A stretch of DNA of 64,000 nt from assembly GCF_003589595.1 (NCBI RefSeq), contig NW_020653200.1:3833104-3897103 (forward strand), given 5' to 3'. Positions within the stretch are counted from its first letter, which is position 1. Each line of letters opens with the position of its first letter. Both the position numbers and the translations under genes were made by a program. The notes beneath the pieces were generated by a model that worked only from the letters and a program-made list of their open reading frames with translations, did not search any database and was not told the DNA's origin. This DNA comes from Hyposmocoma kahamanoa. Its lineage: Eukaryota > Arthropoda > Insecta > Lepidoptera > Cosmopterigidae. This document shows, piece after piece, positions 53,261 to 63,612 of the stretch.

Positions 53261-54088
53261 CTATGAACCAATGCTTTCAGTATTGCAATCCGATTTGTTG
53301 GAATCTGATTCTTCTTCCGACCTCTTAAAAATTAGCCAAGGTTTCATTTTGTCGATTACAACTACGGAATTATATTTTCGTCCATTTTTGCTAGTAACTG
53401 ACGTGTGTGCGACTTGATACTTATCGTTACCTAATACTGAAGCTACGTGATAAGGTCCCTGGTATATCGGCACTATTTTGCGGCTCTGCCCTGATGACGG
53501 AACCTCTCTTTCACTGAAAAGGTCACCTACTTGAAATTTTCTCGCATCTGTTGCTTTTTTAACATAGTACTTCTTTTGCTTTTCTTGATAATTGGCGACA
53601 TATTCGTTGACCATCTCGCGAATTTCTCGAAGGGAATCTATGCTAGAGTTATTGCCTTGGTCTAATGGGGTCCTGACTCTACTTTCAGCTATTCCTACTA
53701 ACGAAGTACCAAAACGAACCTCTGACGGTTTATAGTAGGTATTATTTAGACCCCATTGTACGTCTGGTACGAAATAGTCCCATTTTCTTTCATTCTGACC
53801 TGTGCATTTTGTGGTAAGAGAATTGAGCAAAGTGCGGTTATACCGCTCGACCTGACCACTCGCACGTGGTGTAGCCACGGCGTTTGAAACGTATTTTACT
53901 GAAAGTGCGTTTACAAAACTTGCAAACTTACTGCTAGTGAACGAGGAACCTCTATCAGAAATTATTCTTTTAGAAACTCGGAAGATACTAAAATATTCAC
54001 GAAGCTTCTCAAGCACTGTAGACGTTTTTGTGCTTCTTACGGGTTTTGATATGATGAATTTAGTGTAGGCGTCAATGATAACTAACGC
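53261..54088 (-). mobile_element. Ty3/Gypsy integrase, core (partial) and C-terminal domain
   Basis: The minus strand starts at ALVIIDAYTKFIISKP, then SDRGSSFTSSKF with the second catalytic Asp (codon 53954-53956) and GQVERYNRTLLNS with the catalytic Glu (53846-53848), exactly 35 residues apart as in DDX35E integrases. The C-terminal part has YQGPYHVASVLGNDKYQV, a GPY/F module, and an acidic Ser-rich end before a stop at 53261. The first catalytic Asp is on the other side of a 2.8-kb insertion. The surviving frame is uninterrupted from 54016. Confidence 0.9.
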
Positions 54089-56899
54089 CTACGCCTTATT
54101 TCTATAAACAGTCTTAATATGGTATTAGATAATAGTTCTATAAATGGTTTTAGAAAAATTAAGTTGTTCTTATACACTTATTTCTCTCAAGTCAAAATTT
54201 TAAAACCTTCTTAAATACCAAACAACTTTATAAAGCGTAATCTCTCGTAAAATTTACTCTTATAGTCCTTATTTTAAGTTGGTCTGTTGGATTATTTTTA
54301 GTAAAATTGACCTATACACATCCAACTAAAGTAAACTGTATTAATACTCTAAAAACTGGTGTTCTTAAGTTTATTTTACATATATTTAATTTATAGACAT
54401 TTTGTAGTGTTTCTACTTATGACAAACACGCTATAGCGTGTCTTCAGTAGATTTTATTTAAAAAAATACTACAATTAGGGTTTTATTCTATTGGACGTTG
54501 TAAGAGTTCATGCAAAATGGATAAAGTAAAGAATATTCAAAGATCTGGTGGAGATGGTGAACCTTGGACATTAAGTCACATCATTCGATACAATCAGAGT
54601 TGCCAATGCTAATTGTTCAAAATCCTCAAAAATCACGGTTAAAATCCCCAAATTTGGGAAGAGCAAAGTTCTTATTTCCCACAAATTCCCCACATCTCGA
54701 GTATTCATTATTTATTAGAAATACATCTCTTAAAACTATAATAAAGAATTCAGAAATTCAAAATGTAATAATCCATTACGTTTGCTGTGAATGTAAAATG
54801 TAAAACTAATTATAAAATTAGTTCACCTTAAATCATTTATTTATTTTAATTAGATTCAACATTAATCTGTAAAGTCTTTGAAAAAAAAAATCATTTTTGT
54901 TTGCCTTACGCCTTAAGTAAATTGATTATTTGTTGTGCATTTGGTGACACTATGTTAATGTTAGATATAATCAATGACTTTCGACGTACTTATATTTAAT
55001 ATTCAAAGTTGATGAGTGGTAAGTTGTGGCGTGGAAGTACCAACTGCTCGGCTTTGTTTATCAATAGCTGATTTCGTTTTACTTCATACCGGGGACCGGC
55101 CTAAGCGGGAGAAAGAATTGCGAATTCAACACGCATCGACTGGGAATTTCACAATTCAGAACCAAGTGTTGTAATAATAATTCTATTTAAGCTGCTTGTT
55201 AATAATACGAGGGATGTGCAATGTTGAAAAACACGTCGATATAGTCCTTCACAGTGTTTCTAACAGTAACGATCAAATTAGCGATGCACTAGCAATTGAT
55301 AGATTAAACAAAATGATAAAATGTTAGAATCCCCACATTTTCCTCACATAGCGCAAATCCCCACAAAATCCCCAATCTAGTTGAAATTCCCCACAAATTG
55401 GGGAATTTCCCACATATTGGCAACGTTGGATACAATAGTCGTAATTCGCGCGCGAGCCGGTCATGGCTTTGTTTGTTGACAAATAAATAAACATTGTGAA
55501 GTAATTCCGTGTTCTGAAATGATGAAAACAATTTAAACGAGCGCGTAAACTACTGTACTTCAATATTGTGCATGTGTATTGTGCCGTCTATCAATAGAAT
55601 ACAGTGAAATCATTGTTGAAAATGTGGTTGGCGTGAAGAAATAACCTTAATTTTGTAATGAAAATTTTATTTCTTCCAGCATAAGTTAGATGTCATTAAA
55701 ATATTCCTTATATTTATATGATAGAGAATTTATCCACCTTTCTAGTCATATATAACACATTCCATATAATTACACAGAATAACGTTTTTTTGCGATAAAT
55801 TAGATTTTTTCAATTGTTTTTAGACCTAGTGTTTTGAAAAGATTTTTATTGCATAATACGCTTACTATTCCTATAACTTTTATAAAGGTTTTGAAATACT
55901 GTCGAAAGAAAAAATCGCTTAGAAACATTGCGTTTTGTAGACAATCATAAAAGCTTCATAGGAGTGAACATTCTTTTACAATATCAACTACACTAAAGCA
56001 AGTAAAAATAATCTTTTCGTATTCTAAAGTTTTTCTATAGATAAAGCTATTGACAAAATGCTCCAACAGTGTTTTGAAAAAAGCTTTAAATTCTTATCAC
56101 CATTTTTATTCTTTAAAAATGACTATGAAGTAGACGAGAAAAATTTATTTACTTTTTAAAAAGTAAATCCAAGTTGAAATTAGCTTGAAGAAACCTAGAA
56201 CTTTTTGTTCATGGTTTGTTTTGTGAGTTATTTTGTCTAATTAAGCTTTCTTAGATATTTAATACCGAAAATCGATAACTGTATTTTTATTACTACTGTA
56301 AGTTTATATTTTATACATAAATATTCAAAATTTAGCGAGCGCATGGCTTTTATGGCAGGTTTTACATCACTTTTATTAAATGTATTTAAAGTCGCACGTC
56401 AATTTGCACTTTCTAACCGATTAAACATTGCGCGAAAAAGTCAGAAATATTATATCTAATTTCGCCATATTGCAATTTTGATAGTTTATTTTTGTAAGCC
56501 ATTAAACTTGAAATCTATTAGTATTAAGAGAATTGCGTCTTAAGTTTGTAACGCTTTAGTATTTTGGTTTTAAAATAGCATTAGTAAGAAAACTATCATA
56601 GACTATAAATTATCTAAAAACTGTCTACAAGACTAAATGAAAACTGTTTACATTCTACAAATGGTCTTGTAGCATTCTAGAAGGGTTACTAGAGAAAAAA
56701 GATAAGAATCACTCTTAACACTACCTACAGATAGTTTCTCAAAGCATTCTTATGATCTACTAATAAAGTTGTGCCCACTTTTACTTTAAATTATCTAGCC
56801 ACCTTCTTCGAGATATTTTGAGGGAATTTGAACTCTTAAAATATTCAATCGAATTAAATTCTATTAGATATCTTATAGCATATATTTAGATATGGGTGT
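54089..56899. mobile_element. 2.8-kb AT-rich block inserted within the Gypsy integrase
   Basis: The Gypsy reading resumes on either side (VKSSNPSS at right, ALVIIDAYTKF at left), which places the breakpoints near 54088 and 56900. I see no clear terminal repeats or long frame of its own. It includes the hAT-type element at 54595-55428. Its class is unknown. Confidence 0.6.
54595..55428. mobile_element. hAT-type element with 8-bp target-site duplication
   Basis: GATACAAT flanks both ends exactly (54587-54594 and 55429-55436). Ends: CAGAGTTGCCAATGC at left, and CAACGTTGCCAATATG on the opposite strand at right. Subterminal regions are rich in CCCCA / AAATCCCCA motifs. No transposase is visible in 834 bp. 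The insertion breaks a short open frame starting at 54517 that would otherwise continue past 55437. Confidence 0.85.
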
Positions 56900-57233
56900 G
56901 CTGCTTGGGTTTGAACTTTTAACAATCGGACCAACATGGTCGATGTGTAGTGTGGCAAAAGGGGAATCTACTTTCGGTATCGGGTGAAGTGGAACGTTTC
57001 TCTTGGACGAAGACTTTGCGTAGGCGCACTCGAGATAAGAGTCAACATATTATTTGACGAGTTGTCGCATTTTGCTGAACCAGTAAGATTCCTTGTCGTC
57101 AAGGTTTGTAAACGTTCCTTGAGGTCCAATGTCGTCATGGCATTGTTTAAGAATCTGCCACCTTACTTCTTTAGGCACCACCCACTTTTCTCCTTCGTCG
57201 GTCACCCTGTATAGCTTGTTGTTACGTACGACG
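56900..57233 (-). mobile_element. Gypsy integrase, zinc-binding domain and first catalytic Asp
   Basis: The minus strand has NNKLYRVTDEGEKWVVPKEV, the His/Cys finger CHDDIG ... YWFSKM ... YVDSYLECAYAKS (one Cys replaced by Tyr and one in-frame stop), then ATLHIDHVGPIVKSSNP. The Asp of HIDHVGP (codon 56939-56941) is the first of the catalytic triad. Confidence 0.85.
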
Positions 57234-57892
57234 TTATTTTTGGTGATATCTAATATAATGGCGGATTCTGGATCTTTTCGACTGCTGGACAGTGCTCAGC
57301 CAGTCCGTGTCGGTAACGATCAGTATTTCGGTGTCCATATTCAGGTCTGAATCTGTTAAGAGTGTCCACACACACAGTGAGCGGTACTCAACAAAAAAGT
57401 TAAACTCTTGTATTGAGATCCACCATCTGGCAACCCTCGGAATCAAATCCCTCTTAAGAAAGGTGTCCCTGAGTAAATTGCAGTCAGTAAACACTTTGAA
57501 CTCTATGCCGATCAAGTATACTTTAAACTTCTGCAAAGATGTCACAAGAGCTAACGTGTCTAAGTCGTAAGCCGTCATGTGCTGCTCTTCAGCCGTGCTC
57601 TGCCTGCCATAATATGCCACGGGCTTGAGCAGACCGTCCTTATTTCTTTGCATTAGTATACTTATTCGCCTTATTATACGCCTACTTTGCACGCGTCCGT
57701 GTGCAATTCAGTTGGGGCATTTGGGTCGTACAATGCTAACGTGGGATTATGCAATAGTTCCTTTTTAAGAGTATCGAACGATTCTATCTATTCTTTACCC
57801 CAGTCCCATTTAGCATCTCGTTTCAAAAGACCGGTCAGTGGTTTTGCAATTACAGAAAAAAAATTAACAAAACGTATAAAGAAGGGTTGTGT
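57234..57892 (-). mobile_element. Gypsy RNase H domain and RT thumb/connection
   Basis: AKPLTGLLKRDAKWDWGKE leads, after a stop and a frameshift, to SILMQRNKDGLLKPVAYYGR, STAEEQHMTAYDLDTLALV and FKVYLIGIEFKVFTDCNLLR. The order matches Ty3/Gypsy RNase H. The frame then decays (VEYRSLCVWTLL). Confidence 0.88.
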
Positions 57893-58470
57893 GGCAACCC
57901 CATGATCTGCCTAACACCCTGCTGATTTTTGGGCTTAAGGAAATCTCGTACTGCTTCTATTTTTCGAGATAAAGGCCTAATACCTTCTTTACTAAGTTCG
58001 GACCCCAAATATTCCACGGTCTTACTGAAAAAATAACACTTACTCAGCTTAAGAGTCAAACCTGCATCCTTCGTTAATTCTAAGACCTGTCTAAGCCTGT
58101 CTGTCTGGGCCCTGTAATCAACGCACAACTTAACATCTCCAGTTTTCTTTTTGAAGAGAACTATCGGACTCGCGTACGGCGACTTCGAGGGTCTAACTAT
58201 GGCACAATCCATAAGTTCGCGAACCATTTCTCGTACTTTAGACCTTTCACTAACTGGCAATCGATATGGTCTCTAAACAACTGGTACATCATCCTTTAGA
58301 TTGATGGACATCTCTACTAAATCAATTTTTCATAGCTCCTGCAAATTGAAGGCAAAACAATCTCGATATTCGTTGAGTAACTTAACCAAAGACTTTGCAG
58401 TGACGTCATCAAGACTATCTTTTGTCTTAATGTCATGTCGTGCTATAGGTTGTAGCTCTGTCATGTCATC
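57893..58470 (-). mobile_element. Gypsy reverse transcriptase with catalytic core deleted
   Basis: LPVSERSKVREMVRELMDCA, SPYASPIVLFKKKTGDVKLC and VDYRA are followed at once by RLRQVLELTKDAGLTLKLSK and YFFSKTVEYLGSELSKEGIR. The stretch normally between VDYRALN and the RLRQVLE helix, which includes the YxDD catalytic loop, is absent (junction near 58110). Upstream linker sequence (SLVKLLNEYRDCFAFNLQEL) contains stops. Confidence 0.9.
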
Positions 58471-58682
58471 TACATGCAGGACTCTGTTATCATTATCGTC
58501 TTCGGGCATTGGTTCGACGCTACGGCCTAGCTATTGTGGAATTTTTCTTTATGAGAAAAGGATGAGAAGACAGACCCTTTATCAACGCAACACCGACCAA
58601 CCACCCTTGTATCAGGTAATGTTCTTGCCCTACTTTGAACCTATTACCGCCTTCAATGTATACTTCCCCTGAAACAATCGGA

Positions 58683-59100
58683 TCAGTTTTGAAGTAGAGT
58701 TAACCCATCGATTTCTGTGTCTTCAGAACAAATCAACTTAATTTTGGGACTATTCATTTTGGCAGGTCGGAATCGGAGCAAAACACTATCTTTTTCGACA
58801 ACGACGTGAGACTGCTCTGTAAACGACCTACCAATATATGATGGCGCCTGTAAGAAATGATTCGACACGACGAAAAGTTCAACGATGGCGGTTACGTCGT
58901 CGACTTTGATCTCAGCCGAGACTTTTCCTAAAGGCTAAACTATAGAATCACCAAATCCCCTAAGAGTTGTCAAAGACTCTTGCGACTCCCAAGAGGTACT
59001 ATGTTTTTGGCTTCTGACATTTTGATGAGAGTTGCGGAGCTACCGAAATCAATAAAACCTGTTTTTGGAATACCGTTAACTAAAACTTGTATATAATATT
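58683..59100 (-). mobile_element. Gypsy aspartic protease region
   Basis: The minus strand gives VLVNGIPKTGFIDFGSSATL (a D-x-G-S active-site type motif), then after stops and a shift SNHFLQAPSYIGRSFTEQSH and LLRFRPAKMNSPKIKLICSE. The gag region would lie to the right, in or beyond the assembly gap. Confidence 0.78.
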
Positions 59101-59141
59101 AGGGGTTAAAGTATGAAATTGCCGTTTTATTGCAATAGGTT

Positions 59142-59541
59142 NNNNNNNNNNNNNNNNNNNNNNNNNNNNNNNNNNNNNNNNNNNNNNNNNNNNNNNNNNN
59201 NNNNNNNNNNNNNNNNNNNNNNNNNNNNNNNNNNNNNNNNNNNNNNNNNNNNNNNNNNNNNNNNNNNNNNNNNNNNNNNNNNNNNNNNNNNNNNNNNNNN
59301 NNNNNNNNNNNNNNNNNNNNNNNNNNNNNNNNNNNNNNNNNNNNNNNNNNNNNNNNNNNNNNNNNNNNNNNNNNNNNNNNNNNNNNNNNNNNNNNNNNNN
59401 NNNNNNNNNNNNNNNNNNNNNNNNNNNNNNNNNNNNNNNNNNNNNNNNNNNNNNNNNNNNNNNNNNNNNNNNNNNNNNNNNNNNNNNNNNNNNNNNNNNN
59501 NNNNNNNNNNNNNNNNNNNNNNNNNNNNNNNNNNNNNNNNN
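59142..59541. other. Assembly gap of 400 N
   Basis: Exactly 400 undetermined bases, probably a scaffold gap of nominal length. It hides the start of the Transib copy and the junction with the Gypsy element. Open frames drawn across it are meaningless. Confidence 0.99.
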
Positions 59542-59706
59542 AACTTTTTTTTTACATTTTTCAAATTCAAAAGACTAAAAGTAAAAATTCCTTCTTCTCC
59601 CTGGATCGATATTTTTTCCTGTGATAGGTACAGTCTTCTAGTTTATTATTCAAGTGGAATTTCTTGCTCGAAAAGTGCCCTTTTTTATTATCTTTTTTTT
59701 TTGCAG

Positions 59707-61799
59707 GAAGCAGTTTCACTGTCTCAAAGAGGGACTTTTTTGAAGAATGGGTGAAACACTCAAAAAATGAGTATAACCAAGCTATGTATCATCATATATG
59801 CTTACTACATGATCTGAGTGGTATCACAGACCAGTCTGTGAGAATGATAAAGGAGACAATTTCGCGTTTTTCCTCAAAATTATTGGAAAAATGGGAGAGT
59901 TCCAGAAGAATAAAAGACCGCTTTCTAGCTACTTATGCAGAGTGGCTAGAGGGCGAAGATATACATTTTGATGTGTCGCAAGATATGGTGGGGGCATCCA
60001 CTTCTTCCCAATTGCCACCTGGTGTGGGAAGACCATTGGCAGACTTGACAAACGCAAGTGCCAAAACAAAAAGACGACGTGTTGACGATTTGATCAAGAG
60101 TTGAAGTTCTGAAGAACAAACAGCGGCTGCTGAAATTTCTTCTCGGTTATCGGGAAAGAGGAACGTAGCCAAATTAATCAAAGGAGTCAGTGAAAGCCCA
60201 GAAAAGTTCATTGATTTTCAAAAGTGTATTGAACAACATAAGCAACAAAGGTCTTTGACAAGCGAGGAGGCTCTGGCGTACTATGTGGACTCCAAATCCA
60301 CAAGTCATACCTACTAACAGACACGGAAGTGGAGTATGCTAGCTGTGCATCAGGTATTTCCATCATTTTATAGTCTTAGAAAAGCCAAACAAGCCTGTTT
60401 ACCACCAAATGAACTAGTGACAATAACTGAAACGCGAGCCGAAATTCAGCTGCAAGCCTTATTAGATAAGACTGCTCAGCGGTTAATATCAGCCCAACGT
60501 GAGGTTATTGACACTTGTTCTTCTGGTGGTGACTTATCATTCACTTTAGTTAGCAAGTGGGGTTGTAACGGAAGTTCTGGTCACAGCATGTACGAATAAA
60601 AATTCGCTAATATAGATGATACAGATGAATTTCTGTTTGTTTATTCACTTGTACCTATACAATTACAAGATCAAAGTGGTAACATTTTTTGGCAGAACCC
60701 TCGTCCATCGTCCACTATGTATTGTCGTCCAATAAAGTTTATGTTCATCAAAGAAACCAAAGAATTAACAGTGTCCGAGACAAATAAAGTACTGGAAGAC
60801 ATAAATGAACTATTGCCAACAATATGTAGTGTCCATGATGGTCTTGAAATTTCCGTCAAGCATTCACTACTTTTGACGATGATTGACGGTAAAGTCTGCA
60901 ACGCTTTAACCGAAACTTCGTCAGCACAAAAATATTATATTTGTGGAGCTACCCCAAAACAAATGAATGATGAGTCCAAGGAGTTCGTGGCTAACAAAGA
61001 CAACCTGGGTTTTGGTTTATCGACATTGCATGCTTGGATTCGTTGTTTCGAATGTTTACTTCACATAAGCTATCGTATTGATGTAAAAAAATGGCAATTA
61101 TGAGACGCAAACGATAAAGCTCTTGTGAAACAACGTTCTGCAGCGATTCAAGTACGTTTTAAAGAAGAAATGGGCTTAAATGTAGATAAGCCAAAGCCGG
61201 GGTTGGGCAATACTAATGATGGGAATACTGCTCGTGGGTTTTTTGCAAATCCTGAGTTAAGTGCTGAAATTACAGGATTAGATGTGATTTTGATAAAGAA
61301 TTTCGATATTTTGCTAAGGACACTTTCTTCCGGATATGACATAAATTTAGAAAAATTTCAACATCTAGCACAAGAGACAAGAAATCTCTATTTGAGTGTG
61401 TATTCGTGGTATTACATGCCTGCAACTGTACATAAAATACTTGTACATAGTGTAGAAATAATTCAATCGGCTCTTTTGCCAATCGGGCAGCTTTCTGAAG
61501 AAGCTCAGGAAGCTCGAAATAAAGATTGCAGAAGATTTCGAGCGGATAACACACGAAAATATTCACGTATAGCCACGAACACAGACTTACTTAATATGTT
61601 AATAATTACATCTGATCCTGTGATTAACAGCCTCAGAGATATTCCGCAAAAGAAGTCAGGTTCTCTTCCTCCCGGAGTCTTAGACTTAAGTAGTATTTCA
61701 AGTCTTCCTAAAATATTAGCTCTTGTTGAATCTAGCACTAGTCACACAGATTATTGTGTTGAAGATTCTTCTGAGGACGAGCTCAGCGATGACGAATGA
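59707..61799 (+). pseudogene. Transib DNA transposon transposase (RAG1-related), four stop codons
   Basis: Transib transposases share the RAG1 catalytic core and cut DNA with a DDE active site. An intron acceptor (pyrimidine tract then TTGCAG, 59701-59706) precedes the reading frame, so an upstream exon lies at or left of the gap. From there to TGA at 61797 everything is in one frame, with stops only at 60102, 60315, 60597 and 61101. Motifs in order: SGKRNVAKLI, EEALAYYVDSKSTSHTY, ITETRAEIQLQALLDKT, SKWGCNGSSGHS (family: GCDGSSG), NPRPSSTMYCRPIKF, LLTMIDGKVCNALTETSSAQ with YICGATPKQMND, GLSTLHAWIRCFECLLHISY, EEMGLNVDKPKPGLGNTNDG, ITGLDVILIKNFD, WYYMPATVHKILVHS, SEEAQEARNKDCRRFRADNT. Catalytic Asp1 seems mutated to Asn (codon 60567-60569). 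Asp2 (60885-60887) and Glu (61509-61511) are kept. Assignment rests on remembered family consensus. It is dead as coded, but little decayed. Confidence 0.92.
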
Positions 61800-61907
61800 G
61801 CTTATTTTCAGAATATAATTAAGAAATGTTCAAATAACAGATAAGTTGTTTGTAATATATTAGTTAATTAGTTATAATTTAGTAAGTCATTTGGTTAATT
61901 ATGTACA

Positions 61908-61914
61908 CATTGTG
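61908..61914 (-). repeat. Possible Transib terminal heptamer
   Basis: CATTGTG on the plus strand is CACAATG inward, as expected for a Transib terminus (CACWATG, similar to the V(D)J heptamer CACAGTG). It sits 109 bp after the stop codon. The partner end would be in or left of the gap, so this is only a suggestion. Confidence 0.3.
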
Positions 61915-62217
61915 CTAATTTATATTTATTGTAAGATAATCTATTGGTTATAATAACTTTGTGTTTTTTTCTATTTATTTCCTAAATAAAATATTATGTT
62001 CCTTCGAATACGCATTTCAATGTATAAAGTACCTGTTTTAGTAGATTCTGGAGATTTTTAACAGTAAAAATGTTGATAGTTGCACTTAGCAGAGGCATTC
62101 GAAACGAATTGCAACCGAAAATAATTTTGTCCAGCTAGCTTGTTCTACACGAAACAGAGTGCGCCGCGCGGTTGCAGTGCTGATGCAGCGCGGCTAATTT
62201 GAACGCGCCCTTAGTCC
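61915..62217. other. No gene; contains a GC-rich repeat edge
   Basis: 62160-62215 (GTGCGCCGCGCGGTTGCAGT, TTTGAACGCGCCCTTAG) contrasts with the AT-rich surroundings and resembles a repeat terminus. Confidence 0.35.
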
Positions 62218-62430
62218 GGAAATCACGTTACTTGTTTATTCTTAAACTAAAAAAATACATTGATTTAAGATTAGTAACTGAATCCAAAATTTTATTAAAT
62301 TAATTAAGATTTTAATAGCATTACATAGATTTTATTAACATTTGGTATATTTTAAGTAAACCAATTGACATACTTTTATTCTGGCATGTTACTAAGTAAA
62401 TACAAATTAACTGGTGAACTATGGTACAAT
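62218..62430. repeat. Direct repeat, right copy (partner at 51993-52196)
   Basis: Same order of motifs as the left copy, CGGAAATCACGTTACTTGTT to GAACTATGGTACAA, slightly longer through a small insertion near 62325. Confidence 0.85.
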
Positions 62431-62439
62431 GTTTAACAC

Positions 62440-63171
62440 TTTATACCTCAAATTGACAAGGCGATACTTAAGGCAACTATATAGTGTGGCGTCCACTTTA
62501 CGCACCCACACTTAGGCTAGAAAGGATACAGAAACGTTTCGTAAATGACTTGACTTTCGAGGCCGGTGCAGCCAAATAAATACGCTCTTATAAAATGAGA
62601 TTAAAAAATTTCAAAATGATCTCACTTGCAAAGTGCAGAGATCTATTGGACCTAGCCTTCCTTCACAAGTTATTAACTAACAGGATTGACAGCCCACGAC
62701 TGACATCAATGTTCAAACTAACTCTTCTGTCACCACCACACAGGAGACCTAAGTTGGGTCTCAATTCACCGGTCAGCCGCCTGTCCAGACTACACAATGA
62801 GTATAGTGCAACAGTAGATATTTTGTCTGACTCGATAACCGGTCTCCGCAAGGAAATCCTTAGAAAGTAAACTTGCAGTATTCTTAGCATTAATTTCAAA
62901 AACTTATATTACATATATAACCTTTACTTATTTTACTTATACATTTAGTATGCATATTTTTTATTCTGATTGTCATATTCTATCGTTATATTCAGTTTGT
63001 TCTTTTTTCTTTGTATAATAACACTGTAATATTAAGATTTTCTGCTCAATTTAATGCAAGCTGTGTTTCATCTTTATATTGTTGTGCATCAGCTAAACAC
63101 CCTTACCAATGTAAAATGTACATGTATCGATGTAACAATAGCTGATGAACCTCAATAAATAAATAACATAA
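62440..63171 (+). mobile_element. 5'-truncated non-LTR element, RT C-terminus and 3' UTR
   Basis: The plus strand gives VWRPLYAPTLRLERIQKRFV, then after a stop RLKNFKMISLAKCRDLLDLA, FLHKLLTNRIDSPRL and a stop at 62868. This is the extreme C-terminus of Jockey/CR1-like ORF2. The 3' UTR ends TGATGAACCTCAATAAATAA, a typical polyadenylation and tail region. Confidence 0.82.
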
Positions 63172-63563
63172 GAGTAATTACAGTCAACGACCACCATCAC
63201 CACAAATATACCCGACACGTATTTTGCCTCTCTACTAGGCATCCTCAGGGCTTGTTGATTGTTTCACGCTCGGCTGAAGAATATTTATATATTGTCTACA
63301 ATATAATAAAAAATATTTAAATATTAAATCTTTTTTATACATGAAAACAGCACCCAAATGTAAAATAATTTTGTATTTTAGTATCATTTATATTGTACAA
63401 AAAAAATGAATGCTGGTTACATTACTTGACAATCTCATTTCTTGAGATCTTGTATAGACTAAAAAATTTATTAACTCAGGTGATAAAAATAAAATCGTTA
63501 CATTTTTACAAAATTTTAAATAAACCTTTCATTGCGATTAATATCAAATGCAATCTAACACAG
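63172..63563. other. No gene; repeat fragment at left end
   Basis: 63188-63290 has CCGACACGTATTTTGCCTCT then AGGCATCCTCAGGGCTTGTT, a motif I know as a frequent lepidopteran repeat. The rest is AT-rich. Confidence 0.45.
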
Positions 63564-63612
63564 GAGGAGCAGTGGTAACATCGGCTCGCTGTATTAAAAT
63601 GTGCATGTATCT
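63564..63612 (+). CDS. Tentative exon of a trypsin-like serine protease homologue
   Basis: After an acceptor-like TCTAACACAG the frame reads GGAVVTSARCIK then MCMYLNTFGYHVGG, up to a GTAGAG donor-like site. TSARC resembles the TAAHC motif of S1 proteases with the catalytic His replaced by Arg, as in non-catalytic homologues. The spacing from GG to the motif is shorter than usual, and I could not phase it with the next open stretch (63897-64000, VSRIIKLIKEHGYRKH). It may be chance. Confidence 0.18.

Noticed and set aside
57292..57570. Plus-strand frame over the Gypsy RNase H
   Set aside because: Antisense shadow of the minus-strand pol sequence.
58301..58672. 123-residue plus-strand frame
   Set aside because: Antisense to the degenerate Gypsy protease-RT linker, whose minus-strand motifs are recognisable.
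59113..59754. Open frames spanning the N run on both strands
   Set aside because: They are made of undetermined bases and have no meaning.
60671..60901. Minus-strand frames within the Transib region (also 61148-61738)
   Set aside because: Shadows of the plus-strand transposase frame.
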